From Meghimatium bilineatum (lineage: Eukaryota; Mollusca; Gastropoda; Stylommatophora; Philomycidae), in assembly GCA_034231615.1 (NCBI GenBank), contig CM067306.1:45080094-45144093 (forward strand): 64,000 nt of DNA. Direction: 5' to 3'. The notes beneath the pieces are model-generated. The model was not told where the DNA came from. It made no database searches and worked only from the letters and a program-made list of their open reading frames with translations. Positions 53,901-64,000 of this stretch are shown here, in pieces. Position 1 is the first letter of the stretch, and the number at the start of each line of letters is the position of its first letter. The position numbers and the translations under genes were made by a program.

Positions 53901-55486
53901 AAATTCATTGTACTGAAGCTTACTACACTAGAATTGAGTGTATACTGGCCTATTGCACATGATTTTGTTGTATTGCACCTTAATACTGCAGAACACTGGC
54001 GTATTAAAAACGAATTGGGTGTATTGTAGTTTAGTACGCCAAAACTCGTTGTATTCTGGCATATTACTCACAAATTCATTGTACTGAAGCTTACTACACT
54101 AGAATTGAGTGTATTCTGGCCTATTGCATATGATTCCGTTGTACTGCAGCTTTATACGTCAGAACACTGGCGTATTACACAAGAATTGGGTGTATTGCAG
54201 TTTAGTACGCCAAAACTCGTTGTATTCTGGGATATTACTCACAAATTCATTGTACTGAAGCTTACTACACTAGAATTGAGTGTATTCTGGCCTATAACAC
54301 ATGATCTCGTTGTATGGCACCTTAATACTGCAGATCACTGGCGTATTAAACACGAATTGGGTGTATTGCAGTTTAGTACGCCAAAACTCGTTGTATTCTG
54401 GCATATTACTCACAAATTCATTGTACTGAAGCTTACTACACTAGAATTGAGTGTATTCTGGCCTATTGCACATGATTCCGTTGTACTGCAGCTTAATACG
54501 TCAGAACACTGGCGTATTACACACAAATTGTGTGTATTGCAGTTTAGTATGCCAAAACTCGTTGTATTCTGGCATATTGCTCACAAATTGGGTGTACTGA
54601 AGCTTACTACACTAGAATTGAGTGTATTCTGGCCTATTGCATATGATTCCGTTGTACTGCAGCTTTATACGTCAGAACACTGGCGTATTACACAAGAATT
54701 GGGTGTATTGCAGTTTAGTACGCCAAAACTCGTTGTATTCTGGGATATTACTCACAAATTCATTGTACTGAAGCTTACTACACTAGAATTGAGTGTATTC
54801 TGGCCTATAACACATGATTTCGTTGTATGGCACCTTAATACTGCAGATCACTGGCGTATTAAACACGAATTGGGTGTATTGCAGTTTAGTACGCCAAAAC
54901 TCGTTGTATTCTGGCATATTACTCACAAATTCATTGTACTGAAGCTTACTACACTAGAATTGAGTGTATTCTGGCCTATTGCACATGATTCCGTTGTACT
55001 GCAGCTTAATACGTCAGAACATTGGCGTATTACACAAGAATTGGGTGTATTGCAGTTTAGTACGCCAAAACTCGTTGTATTCTGGGATATTACTCACAAA
55101 TTCATTGTACTGAAGCTTACTACACTAGAATTGAGTGTATTGTGGCCTATTACACATGATTTCGTTGTATTGCAGCTTAATACTTCAGAACACTTGCGTA
55201 TTAAACACGAATTGGGAGTATTGCAGTTTAGTAAGCTAAAACTCGTTGTATTCTGGCATATTACTCACAAATTCATTGTACTGAAGCTTACTACACTAGA
55301 ATTGAGTGTATTCTGGCCTATTGCACATGATTTCGTTGTACTGCAGCTTAATACGTCAGAACACTGGCGTATTACACAAGAATTGGGTGTATTGCAGTTT
55401 AGTACGACAAAACTCGTTGTATTCTGGGATATTACTCACAAATTCATTGTACTGAAGCTTACTACACTAGAATTGAGTGTATTCTA
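50949..55486 (+). repeat. Irregular stretch with 13-mer and 17-mer marker spacing
   Basis: Marker blocks near 50545, 52767 and 55673 are 2222 and 2906 bp apart (13 and 17 monomers, each minus 1). The monomers are second-class types in changed order. A three-monomer tandem step lies near the end: about 54083-54506 recurs at 54596-55019, offset 513 bp, with CCTATTGCATATGATTCC at 54120 and 54633. Private changes include ATTCCGGGATATT near 52346 and AAAAACGAATTGG near 54006. Confidence 0.75.
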
Positions 55487-58400
55487 GCCTATTACACATG
55501 ATTTCGTTGTAGTGCAGCTTAATACTTCAGAACTCTGGCGTATTACACACAAATTGGGTGTATTGCAGTTTAGTACGCTAAAATTCGTTGTATTCTGGCA
55601 TATTACTCACAAATTCATTGTACTGAAACTTACTACACTATAATTGAGTGTATTCTGGCCCATTACACATGATACGTTGTATTGCACCTTAATACTGCAG
55701 AACACTGGCGTATTAAACACGATTTGGGTGTATTGCAGTTTAGTTCGCCAAAACTCATTGTATTCTGGCATATTACTCACACATTGTGTGTACTGAAGCG
55801 TACTACACTAGAATCGAGTGTTTTCTGGCCTATTGCACATGATTTCGTTGTACTGCAGCTTAATACGTCAGAACACTGGCGTATTACACACAAATTGTGT
55901 GTATTGCAGTTTAGTACGCCAAAACTCGTTGTATTCTGGCATATTACTCACAAATTGGGTGTACTGAAGCTTACTACACTAGAATTGAGTGTATTCTGGC
56001 CTATTGCATATGATTCCGTTGTACTGCAGCTTTATACGTCAGAACACTGGCGTATTACACAAGAATTGGGTGTATTGCAGTTTAGTACGCCAAAACTCGT
56101 TGTATTCTGGGATATTACTCACAAATTCATTGTACTGAAGCTTACTACACTAGAATTGAGTGTATTCTGGCCTATAACACATGATTTCGTTGTATGGCAC
56201 CTTAATACTGCAGATCACTGGCGTATTAAACACGAATTGTGTGTATTGCAGTTTAGTACGCCAAAAATCGTTGTATTCTGGGATATTACTCACATATTCA
56301 TTGTACTTAAGCTTACTACACTAGAATTGAGTGTATTCTGGCCTATTACACATGATTTCGTTGTATTGCAGCTTAATGCGTCAGAACACTGGCGTATCAC
56401 ATACGAATTGGGTGTATTGCAGTTTAGTACGCCACAACTGGTTGTATTCTGGCACATTACTCACAAATTCATTGTACTGAAGCTTACTACACTAGAATTG
56501 AGTGTATTCTGGCCTATAACACATGATTTCGTTGTATGGCACCTTAATACTGCAGATCACTGGCGTATTAAACACGAATTGGGTGTATTGCAGTTTAGTA
56601 CGCCAAAAATCCTTGTATTCTGGGATATTACTCACATATTCATTGTACTGAAGCTTACTACACTAGAATTGAGTGTATTCTGGCCTATTACACATGATTT
56701 CGTTGTATTGCAGCATAATGCGTCAGAACACTGGCGTATCACATACGAATTGGGTGTATTGCAGTTTAGTACGCCACAACTGGTTGTATTCTGGAACATT
56801 ACTCACAAATTCATTGTACTGAAGCTTACTACACTAGAATTGAGTGTATACTGGCCTATTACACATGATTTCGTTGTAGTGCAGCTTAATACTTCAGAAC
56901 TCTGGCGTATTACACACAAATTGGGTGTATTGCAGTTTAGTACGCTAAAATTCGTTGTATTCTGGCATATTACTCACAAATTCATTGTACTGAAACTTAC
57001 TACACTATAATTGAGTGTATTCTGGCCCATTACACATGATACGTTGTATTGCACCTTAATACTGCAGAACACTGGCGTATTAAACACGATTTGGGTGTAT
57101 TGCAGTTTAGTTCGCCAAAACTCATTGTATTCTGGCATATTACTCACACATTGTGTGTACTGAAGCGTACTACACTAGAATCGAGTGTTTTCTGGCCTAT
57201 TGCACATGATTTCGTTGTACTGCAGCTTAATACGTCAGAACACTGGCGTATTACACACAAATTGTGTGTATTGCAGTTTAGTACGCCAAAACTCGTTGTA
57301 TTCTGGCATATTACTCACAAATTGGGTGTACTGAAGCTTACTACACTAGAATTGAGTGTATTCTGGCCTATTGCATATGATTCCGTTGTACTGCAGCTTT
57401 ATACGTCAGAACACTGGCGTATTACACAAGAATTGGGTGTATTGCAGTTTAGTACGCCAAAACTCGTTGTATTCTGGGATATTACTCACAAATTCATTGT
57501 ACTGAAGCTTACTACACTAGAATTGAGTGTATTCTGGCCTATAACACATGATTTCGTTGTATGGCACCTTAATACTGCAGATCACTGGCGTATTAAACAC
57601 GAATTGTGTGTATTGCAGTTTAGTACGCCAAAAATCGTTGTATTCTGGGATATTACTCACATATTCATTGTACTTAAGCTTACTACACTAGAATTGAGTG
57701 TATTCTGGCCTATTACACATGATTTCGTTGTATTGCAGCTTAATGCGTCAGAACACTGGCGTATCACATACGAATTGGGTGTATTGCAGTTTAGTACGCC
57801 ACAACTGGTTGTATTCTGGCACATTACTCACAAATTCATTGTACTGAAGCTTACTACACTAGAATTGAGTGTATTCTGGCCTATAACACATGATTTCGTT
57901 GTATGGCACCTTAATACTGCAGATCACTGGCGTATTAAACACGAATTGGGTGTATTGCAGTTTAGTACGCCAAAAATCCTTGTATTCTGGGATATTACTC
58001 ACATATTCATTGTACTGAAGCTTACTACACTAGAATTGAGTGTATTCTGGCCTATTACACATGATTTCGTTGTATTGCAGCATAATGCGTCAGAACACTG
58101 GCGTATCACATACGAATTGGGTGTATTGCAGTTTACTACGCCACAACTGGTTGTATTCTGGCACATTACTCACAAATTCATTGTACTGAAGCTTACTACA
58201 CTAGAATTGAGTGTATACTGGCCTATTGCACATGATTTTGTTGTATTGCACCTTAATACTGCAGAACACTGGCGTATTAAACACGAATTGGGTGTATTGT
58301 AGTTTAGTACGCCAAAACTCGTTGTATTCTGGCATATTACTCACAAATTCATTGTACTGAAGCTTACTACACTAGAATTGAGTGTATTCTGGCCTATTGC

Positions 58401-60101
58401 ATATGATTCCATTGTACTGCAGCTTTATACGTCAGAACACTGGCGTATTACACAAGAATTGGGTGTATTGCAGTTTAGTACGCCAAAAATCGTTGTATTC
58501 TGGGATATTACTCACATATTCATTGTACTGAAGCTTACTACACTAGAATTGAGTGTATTCTGGCCTATTACACATGATTTCGTTGTATTGCAGCTTAATG
58601 CGTCAGAACACTGGCGTATCACATACGAATTGGGTGTATTGCAGTTTAGTACGCCACAACTGGTTGTATTCTGGCACATTACTCACAAATTCATTGTACT
58701 GAAGCTTACTACACTAGAATTGAGTGTATACTGGCCTATTGCACATGATGTTGTTGTATTGCACCTTAATCCTGCAGAACACTGGCGTATTAAACACGAA
58801 TTGGGTGTATTGTAGTTTAGTACGCCAAAACTCGTTGTATTCTGGCATATTACTCACAAATTCATTGTACTGAAGCTTACTACACTAGAATTGGGTGTAT
58901 TGTGGCCTATAACACATGATTTCGTTGTATGGCACCTTAATACTGCAGAACACTGGCGTATTAAACACGATTTGGGTGTATTGCAGTTTAGTTCGCCAAA
59001 ACTCATTGTATTCTGGCATATTACTCACACATTGTGTGTACTGAAGCGTACTACACTAGAATCGAGTGTTTTCTGGCCTATTGCACATGATTTCGTTGTA
59101 CTGCAGCTTAATACGTCAGAACACTGGCGTATTACACACAAATTGTGTGTATTGCAGTTTAGTACGCCAAAACTCGTTGTATTCTGGCATATTACTCACA
59201 AATTGGGTGTACTGAAGCTTACTAAACTAGAATTGAGTGTATTCTGGCCTATTGCATATGATTCCGTTGTACTGCAGCTTTATAAGTCAGAACACTGGCG
59301 TATTACACAAGAATTGGGTGTATTGCAGTTTAGTACGCCAAAACTCGTTGTATTCTGGGATATTACTCACAAATTCATTGTACTGAAGCTTACTACACTA
59401 GAATTGAGTGTATTCTGGCCTATAACACATGATTTCGTTGTATGGCACCTTAATACTGCAGATCACTGGCGTATTAAACACGAATTGTGTGTATTGCAGT
59501 TTAGTACGCCAAAAATCGTTGTATTCTGGGATATTACTCACATATTCATTGTACTTAAGCTTACTACACTAGAATTGAGTGTATTCTGGCCTATTACACA
59601 TGATTTCGTTGTATTGCAGCTTAATGCGTCAGAACACTGGCGTATCACATACGAATTGGGTGTATTGCAGTTTAGTACGCCACAACTGGTTGTATTCTGG
59701 CACATTACTCACAAATTCATTGTACTGAAGCTTACTACACTAGAATTGAGTGTATTCTGGCCTATAACACATGATTTCGTTGTATGGCACCTTAATACTG
59801 CAGATCACTGGCGTATTAAACACGAATTGGGTGTATTGCAGTTTAGTACGCCAAAAATCCTTGTATTCTGGGATATTACTCACATATTCATTGTACTGAA
59901 GCTTACTACACTAGAATTGAGTGTATTCTGGCCTATTACACATGATTTCGTTGTATTGCAGCATAATGCGTCAGAACACTGGCGTATCACATACGAATTG
60001 GGTGTATTGCAGTTTAGTACGCCACAACTGGTTGTATTCTGGAACATTACTCACAAATTCATTGTACTGAAGCTTACTACACTAGAATTGAGTGTATACT
60101 G
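55487..60101 (+). repeat. HOR 27-mer, copy 1
   Basis: The unit is 4615 bp (27 x 171 minus 2), with two GATACG losses, near 55673 and 57040. It contains an inner 8-mer: the marker starts 55682 and 57049 are 1367 bp apart. A third related 8-mer segment begins at about 58920, without its own marker loss. Landmarks at the 4615-bp spacing include CAGTTTACTACGCC near 58130 and 62745, GATTCCATTGTAC near 58405 and 63020, and CTTAATCCTGCAG near 58766 and 63381. Confidence 0.93.
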
Positions 60102-63100
60102 GCCTATTACACATGATTTCGTTGTAGTGCAGCTTAATACTTCAGAACTCTGGCGTATTACACACAAATTGGGTGTATTGCAGTTTAGTACGCTAAAATT
60201 CGTTGTATTCTGGCATATTACTCACAAATTCATTGTACTGAAACTTACTACACTATAATTGAGTGTATTCTGGCCCATTACACATGATACGTTGTATTGC
60301 ACCTTAATACTGCAGAACACTGGCGTATTAAACACGATTTGGGTGTATTGCAGTTTAGTTCGCCAAAACTCATTGTATTCTGGCATATTACTCACACATT
60401 GTGTGTACTGAAGCGTACTACACTAGAATCGAGTGTTTTCTGGCCTATTGCACATGATTTCGTTGTACTGCAGCTTAATACGTCAGAACACTGGCGTATT
60501 ACACACAAATTGTGTGTATTGCAGTTTAGTACGCCAAAACTCGTTGTATTCTGGCATATTACTCACAAATTGGGTGTACTGAAGCTTACTACACTAGAAT
60601 TGAGTGTATTCTGGCCTATTGCATATGATTCCGTTGTACTGCAGCTTTATACGTCAGAACACTGGCGTATTACACAAGAATTGGGTGTATTGCAGTTTAG
60701 TACGCCAAAACTCGTTGTATTCTGGGATATTACTCACAAATTCATTGTACTGAAGCTTACTACACTAGAATTGAGTGTATTCTGGCCTATAACACATGAT
60801 TTCGTTGTATGGCACCTTAATACTGCAGATCACTGGCGTATTAAACACGAATTGTGTGTATTGCAGTTTAGTACGCCAAAAATCGTTGTATTCTGGGATA
60901 TTACTCACATATTCATTGTACTTAAGCTTACTACACTAGAATTGAGTGTATTCTGGCCTATTACACATGATTTCGTTGTATTGCAGCTTAATGCGTCAGA
61001 ACACTGGCGTATCACATACGAATTGGGTGTATTGCAGTTTAGTACGCCACAACTGGTTGTATTCTGGCACATTACTCACAAATTCATTGTACTGAAGCTT
61101 ACTACACTAGAATTGAGTGTATTCTGGCCTATAACACATGATTTCGTTGTATGGCACCTTAATACTGCAGATCACTGGCGTATTAAACACGAATTGGGTG
61201 TATTGCAGTTTAGTACGCCAAAAATCCTTGTATTCTGGGATATTACTCACATATTCATTGTACTGAAGCTTACTACACTAGAATTGAGTGTATTCTGGCC
61301 TATTACACATGATTTCGTTGTATTGCAGCATAATGCGTCAGAACACTGGCGTATCACATACGAATTGGGTGTATTGCAGTTTAGTACGCCACAACTGGTT
61401 GTATTCTGGAACATTACTCACAAATTCATTGTACTGAAGCTTACTACACTAGAATTGAGTGTATACTGGCCTATTACACATGATTTCGTTGTAGTGCAGC
61501 TTAATACTTCAGAACTCTGGCGTATTACACACAAATTGGGTGTATTGCAGTTTAGTACGCTAAAATTCGTTGTATTCTGGCATATTACTCACAAATTCAT
61601 TGTACTGAAACTTACTACACTATAATTGAGTGTATTCTGGCCCATTACACATGATACGTTGTATTGCACCTTAATACTGCAGAACACTGGCGTATTAAAC
61701 ACGATTTGGGTGTATTGCAGTTTAGTTCGCCAAAACTCATTGTATTCTGGCATATTACTCACACATTGTGTGTACTGAAGCGTACTACACTAGAATCGAG
61801 TGTTTTCTGGCCTATTGCACATGATTTCGTTGTACTGCAGCTTAATACGTCAGAACACTGGCGTATTACACACAAATTGTGTGTATTGCAGTTTAGTACG
61901 CCAAAACTCGTTGTATTCTGGCATATTACTCACAAATTGGGTGTACTGAAGCTTACTACACTAGAATTGAGTGTATTCTGGCCTATTGCATATGATTCCG
62001 TTGTACTGCAGCTTTATACGTCAGAACACTGGCGTATTACACAAGAATTGGGTGTATTGCAGTTTAGTACGCCAAAACTCGTTGTATTCTGGGATATTAC
62101 TCACAAATTCATTGTACTGAAGCTTACTACACTAGAATTGAGTGTATTCTGGCCTATAACACATGATTTCGTTGTATGGCACCTTAATACCACAGATCAC
62201 TGGCGTATTAAACACGAATTGTGTGTATTGCAGTTTAGTACGCCAAAAATCGTTGTATTCTGGGATATTACTCACATATTCATTGTACTTAAGCTTACTA
62301 CACTAGAATTGAGTGTATTCTGGCCTATTACACATGATTTCGTTGTATTGCAGCTTAATGCGTCAGAACACTGGCGTATCACATACGAATTGGGTGTATT
62401 GCAGTTTAGTACGCCACAACTGGTTGTATTCTGGCACATTACTCACAAATTCATTGTACTGAAGCTTACTACACTAGAATTGAGTGTATTCTGGCCTATA
62501 ACACATGATTTCGTTGTATGGCACCTTAATACTGCAGATCACTGGCGTATTAAACACGAATTGGGTGTATTGCAGTTTAGTACGCCAAAAATCCTTGTAT
62601 TCTGGGATATTACTCACATATTCATTGTACTGAAGCTTACTACACTAGAATTGAGTGTATTCTGGCCTATTACACATGATTTCGTTGTATTGCAGCATAA
62701 TGCGTCAGAACACTGGCGTATCACATACGAATTGGGTGTATTGCAGTTTACTACGCCACAACTGGTTGTATTCTGGCACATTACTCACAAATTCATTGTA
62801 CTGAAGCTTACTACACTAGAATTGAGTGTATACTGGCCTATTGCACATGATTTTGTTGTATTGCACCTTAATACTGCAGAACACTGGCGTATTAAACACG
62901 AATTGGGTGTATTGTAGTTTAGTACGCCAAAACTCGTTGTATTCTGGCATATTACTCACAAATTCATTGTACTGAAGCTTACTACACTAGAATTGAGTGT
63001 ATTCTGGCCTATTGCATATGATTCCATTGTACTGCAGCTTTATACGTCAGAACACTGGCGTATTACACAAGAATTGGGTGTATTGCAGTTTAGTACGCCA

Positions 63101-63510
63101 AAAATCGTTGTATTCTGGGATATTACTCACATATTCATTGTACTGAAGCTTACTACACTAGAATTGAGTGTATTCTGGCCTATTACACATGATTTCGTTG
63201 TATTGCAGCTTAATGCGTCAGAACACTGGCGTATCACATACGAATTGGGTGTATTGCAGTTTAGTACGCCACAACTGGTTGTATTCTGGCACATTACTCA
63301 CAAATTCATTGTACTGAAGCTTACTACACTAGAATTGAGTGTATACTGGCCTATTGCACATGATGTTGTTGTATTGCACCTTAATCCTGCAGAACACTGG
63401 CGTATTAAACACGAATTGGGTGTATTGTAGTTTAGTACGCCAAAACTCGTTGTATTCTGGCATATTACTCACAAATTCATTGTACTGAAGCTTACTACAC
63501 TAGAATTGGG
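60102..63510 (+). repeat. HOR 27-mer, copy 2, partial (about 20 monomers)
   Basis: The stretch follows copy 1 closely over about 3.4 kb; its two GATACG losses lie near 60288 and 61655. It stops near 63510, where copy 1 has GGGTGTATTGTGGCC and this copy has GGGTGTTTTCTAGCC. One private difference is AATACCACAGATC near 62188 against AATACTGCAGATC in copy 1. Confidence 0.92.
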
Positions 63511-64000
63511 TGTTTTCTAGCCTATTGCACATGATTTCGTTGTACTGCAGCTTAATACGTCAGAACACTGGCGTATTACACACACATTTGGTGTATTGCA
63601 GTTTAGTACGCCAAAACTCGTTGTATTCTGGCATATTACTCACAAATTGGGTGTACTGAAGCTTACTACACTAGAATTGAGTGTATTCTGGCCTATTGCA
63701 CATGATTCCGTTGTACTGCAGCTTAATACGTCAGAACATTGGCGTATTACACAAGAATTGGGTGTATTGCAGTTTAGTACGCCAAAACTCGTTGTATTCT
63801 GGGATATTACTCACAAATTCATTGTACTGAAGCTTACTACACTAGAATTGAGTGTATTCTAGCCTATTACACATGATTTCGTTGTAGTGCAGCTTAATAC
63901 TTCAGAACACTGGCGTATTACACAAGAATTGGGTGTATTGCAGTTTAGTACGCCAAAAATCGTTGTATTCTGGGATATTACTCACATATTCATTGTACTG
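63511..64000 (+). repeat. Last three monomers, new arrangement, array runs off the window
   Basis: After the 27-mer copy breaks off, monomers of other types follow: one with CACACACATTTGGTG near 63580, one like the 13-mer opening (GATTCCGTTGTACTGCAG), then one with ATTCTAGCC near 63856. The array is still in register at the last base, so it continues beyond the window. Confidence 0.85.

Larger units (their letters stand above)
21991..61660 (+). other. Marker series 2: one-base loss near the end of subrepeat B (14 sites)
   Basis: CATGATACGTTG replaces CATGATTTCGTTG. The TTGCACC that follows starts at 22005, 24740, 32092, 35853, 40127, 44401, 46452, 48161, 50554, 52776, 55682, 57049, 60297 and 61664. 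The 13 intervals are 16, 43, 22, 25, 25, 12, 10, 14, 13, 17, 8, 19 and 8 monomers, each minus exactly 1 bp. The loss travels with a fixed neighbourhood: CACTATAATTGAG before it and CACGATTTGGG plus TTTAGTTCGCC after it. One ancestral loss spread by amplification is the simplest reading. Confidence 0.93.
1..64000 (+). repeat. 171-bp satellite array with higher-order structure, fills the window
   Basis: Every line of the sequence is a variant of one 171-bp unit. Complete monomers start at base 8 (GTATTGCAG) and recur to 63935. The span is 374 x 171 minus 27 bp, and 25 visible losses (24 of one base, one of three bases) account for all 27. No monomer is inverted. A consensus counted by hand has 64 G or C in 171 positions (37%). 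Monomers differ mostly by base substitutions, and sets of variants recur in blocks of 5 to 27 monomers, which defines higher-order repeats. Part B normally carries an AAGCTT site, so HindIII should give a 171-bp ladder with gaps. Arrays of this kind are known from centromeric and other heterochromatic regions of eukaryotes; the chromosomal place here is inferred. I do not recognise the family. Confidence 0.98.

Noticed and set aside
182-63862. About 90 open reading frames, up to 581 codons on the + strand and 60 to 98 codons on the - strand
   Set aside because: All are translations of the same satellite monomer. Most start at TTG, GTG or CTG inside the repeat, and the few ATG starts are created by the one-base loss marker. 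They end at recurrent variant stops, differ at amino-acid-changing positions without restraint, and have no flanking gene signals. None is annotated as CDS.
1-64000. CRISPR array, suggested by short regularly spaced repeats of about 30 bp
   Set aside because: The ~30-bp units adjoin without unique spacers, the intervening sequence is itself repeated, and HOR structure over 64 kb does not fit a CRISPR locus.
1-64000. Transposon, LTR element or gene island inside the array
   Set aside because: The register count accounts for every base of the span from 8 to 63935, so there is no room for an insertion. No terminal repeats, poly(A) tails or target-site duplications were seen.
1-64000. Inverted monomers or a strand switch
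   Set aside because: Every line reads in the same orientation; no reverse-complement block of the monomer was found.
1-64000. Perfect CENP-B boxes on either strand
   Set aside because: I saw no CGGG at the right distance from TTCG, nor the reverse form with CCCG. The CCGGG near 52350 is a single private variant whose offset gives CCGG, not CGGG, at the required place.
1-64000. tRNA, rRNA or promoter-like elements
   Set aside because: Nothing beyond monomer sequence is present, and any short likeness to a box motif recurs in hundreds of monomers. No specific element can be supported.
1-64000. Telomeric repeats or a subtelomeric junction
   Set aside because: No run of TTAGGG, TTAGG, TTTAGGG or similar short repeats occurs.

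Overview
The whole 64 kb window is one unbroken satellite DNA array. I find no gene, RNA gene, transposon or unique sequence in it. The repeat is 171 bp long, about 37% G+C by hand count of a consensus, and every copy lies head to tail in the same orientation. The first complete monomer starts at base 8 and the last start is at 63935. That distance, 63927 bp, equals 374 x 171 minus 27. The 27 missing bases are fully explained by 24 one-base losses and one 3-bp loss that I can place.

The monomer has inner structure: three related parts of 60, 60 and 51 bp (A, B, C). A and B each split into two roughly 30-bp halves that usually begin GTAYT, so the monomer looks built from a ~30-bp ancestor. Above the monomer there are higher-order repeats (HORs). 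From 1 to about 19.25 kb the HOR class is marked by a one-base loss in part B (10 sites). Its units hold 13, 10, 14, 12, 9, 9, 14 and 5 monomers, with a 44-monomer super-period (7520 bp) inside. From about 19.27 kb to the end a second class is marked by a different one-base loss at the end of part B (14 sites). It includes a 16-mer (2735 bp), a 13-mer (2223 bp), a 25-mer (4274 bp), an 8-mer (1367 bp), a 14-mer (2393 bp) and a 27-mer (4615 bp), each repeated at least in part and joined by irregular stretches.

This is a eukaryotic genome, because a multi-kilobase HOR satellite of near-nucleosomal monomer length is typical of centromeric, pericentromeric or subtelomeric heterochromatin. The sequence is not primate alpha satellite although the monomer length is the same. 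I do not recognise the satellite and cannot name the organism. Centromere function is an inference from architecture only.

Long open frames (up to 581 codons) exist because 171 is divisible by 3 and one forward frame of the monomer lacks stops. I judge them not to be genes: most have no ATG start, they end at recurrent variant stops, and they are broken at every one-base loss.
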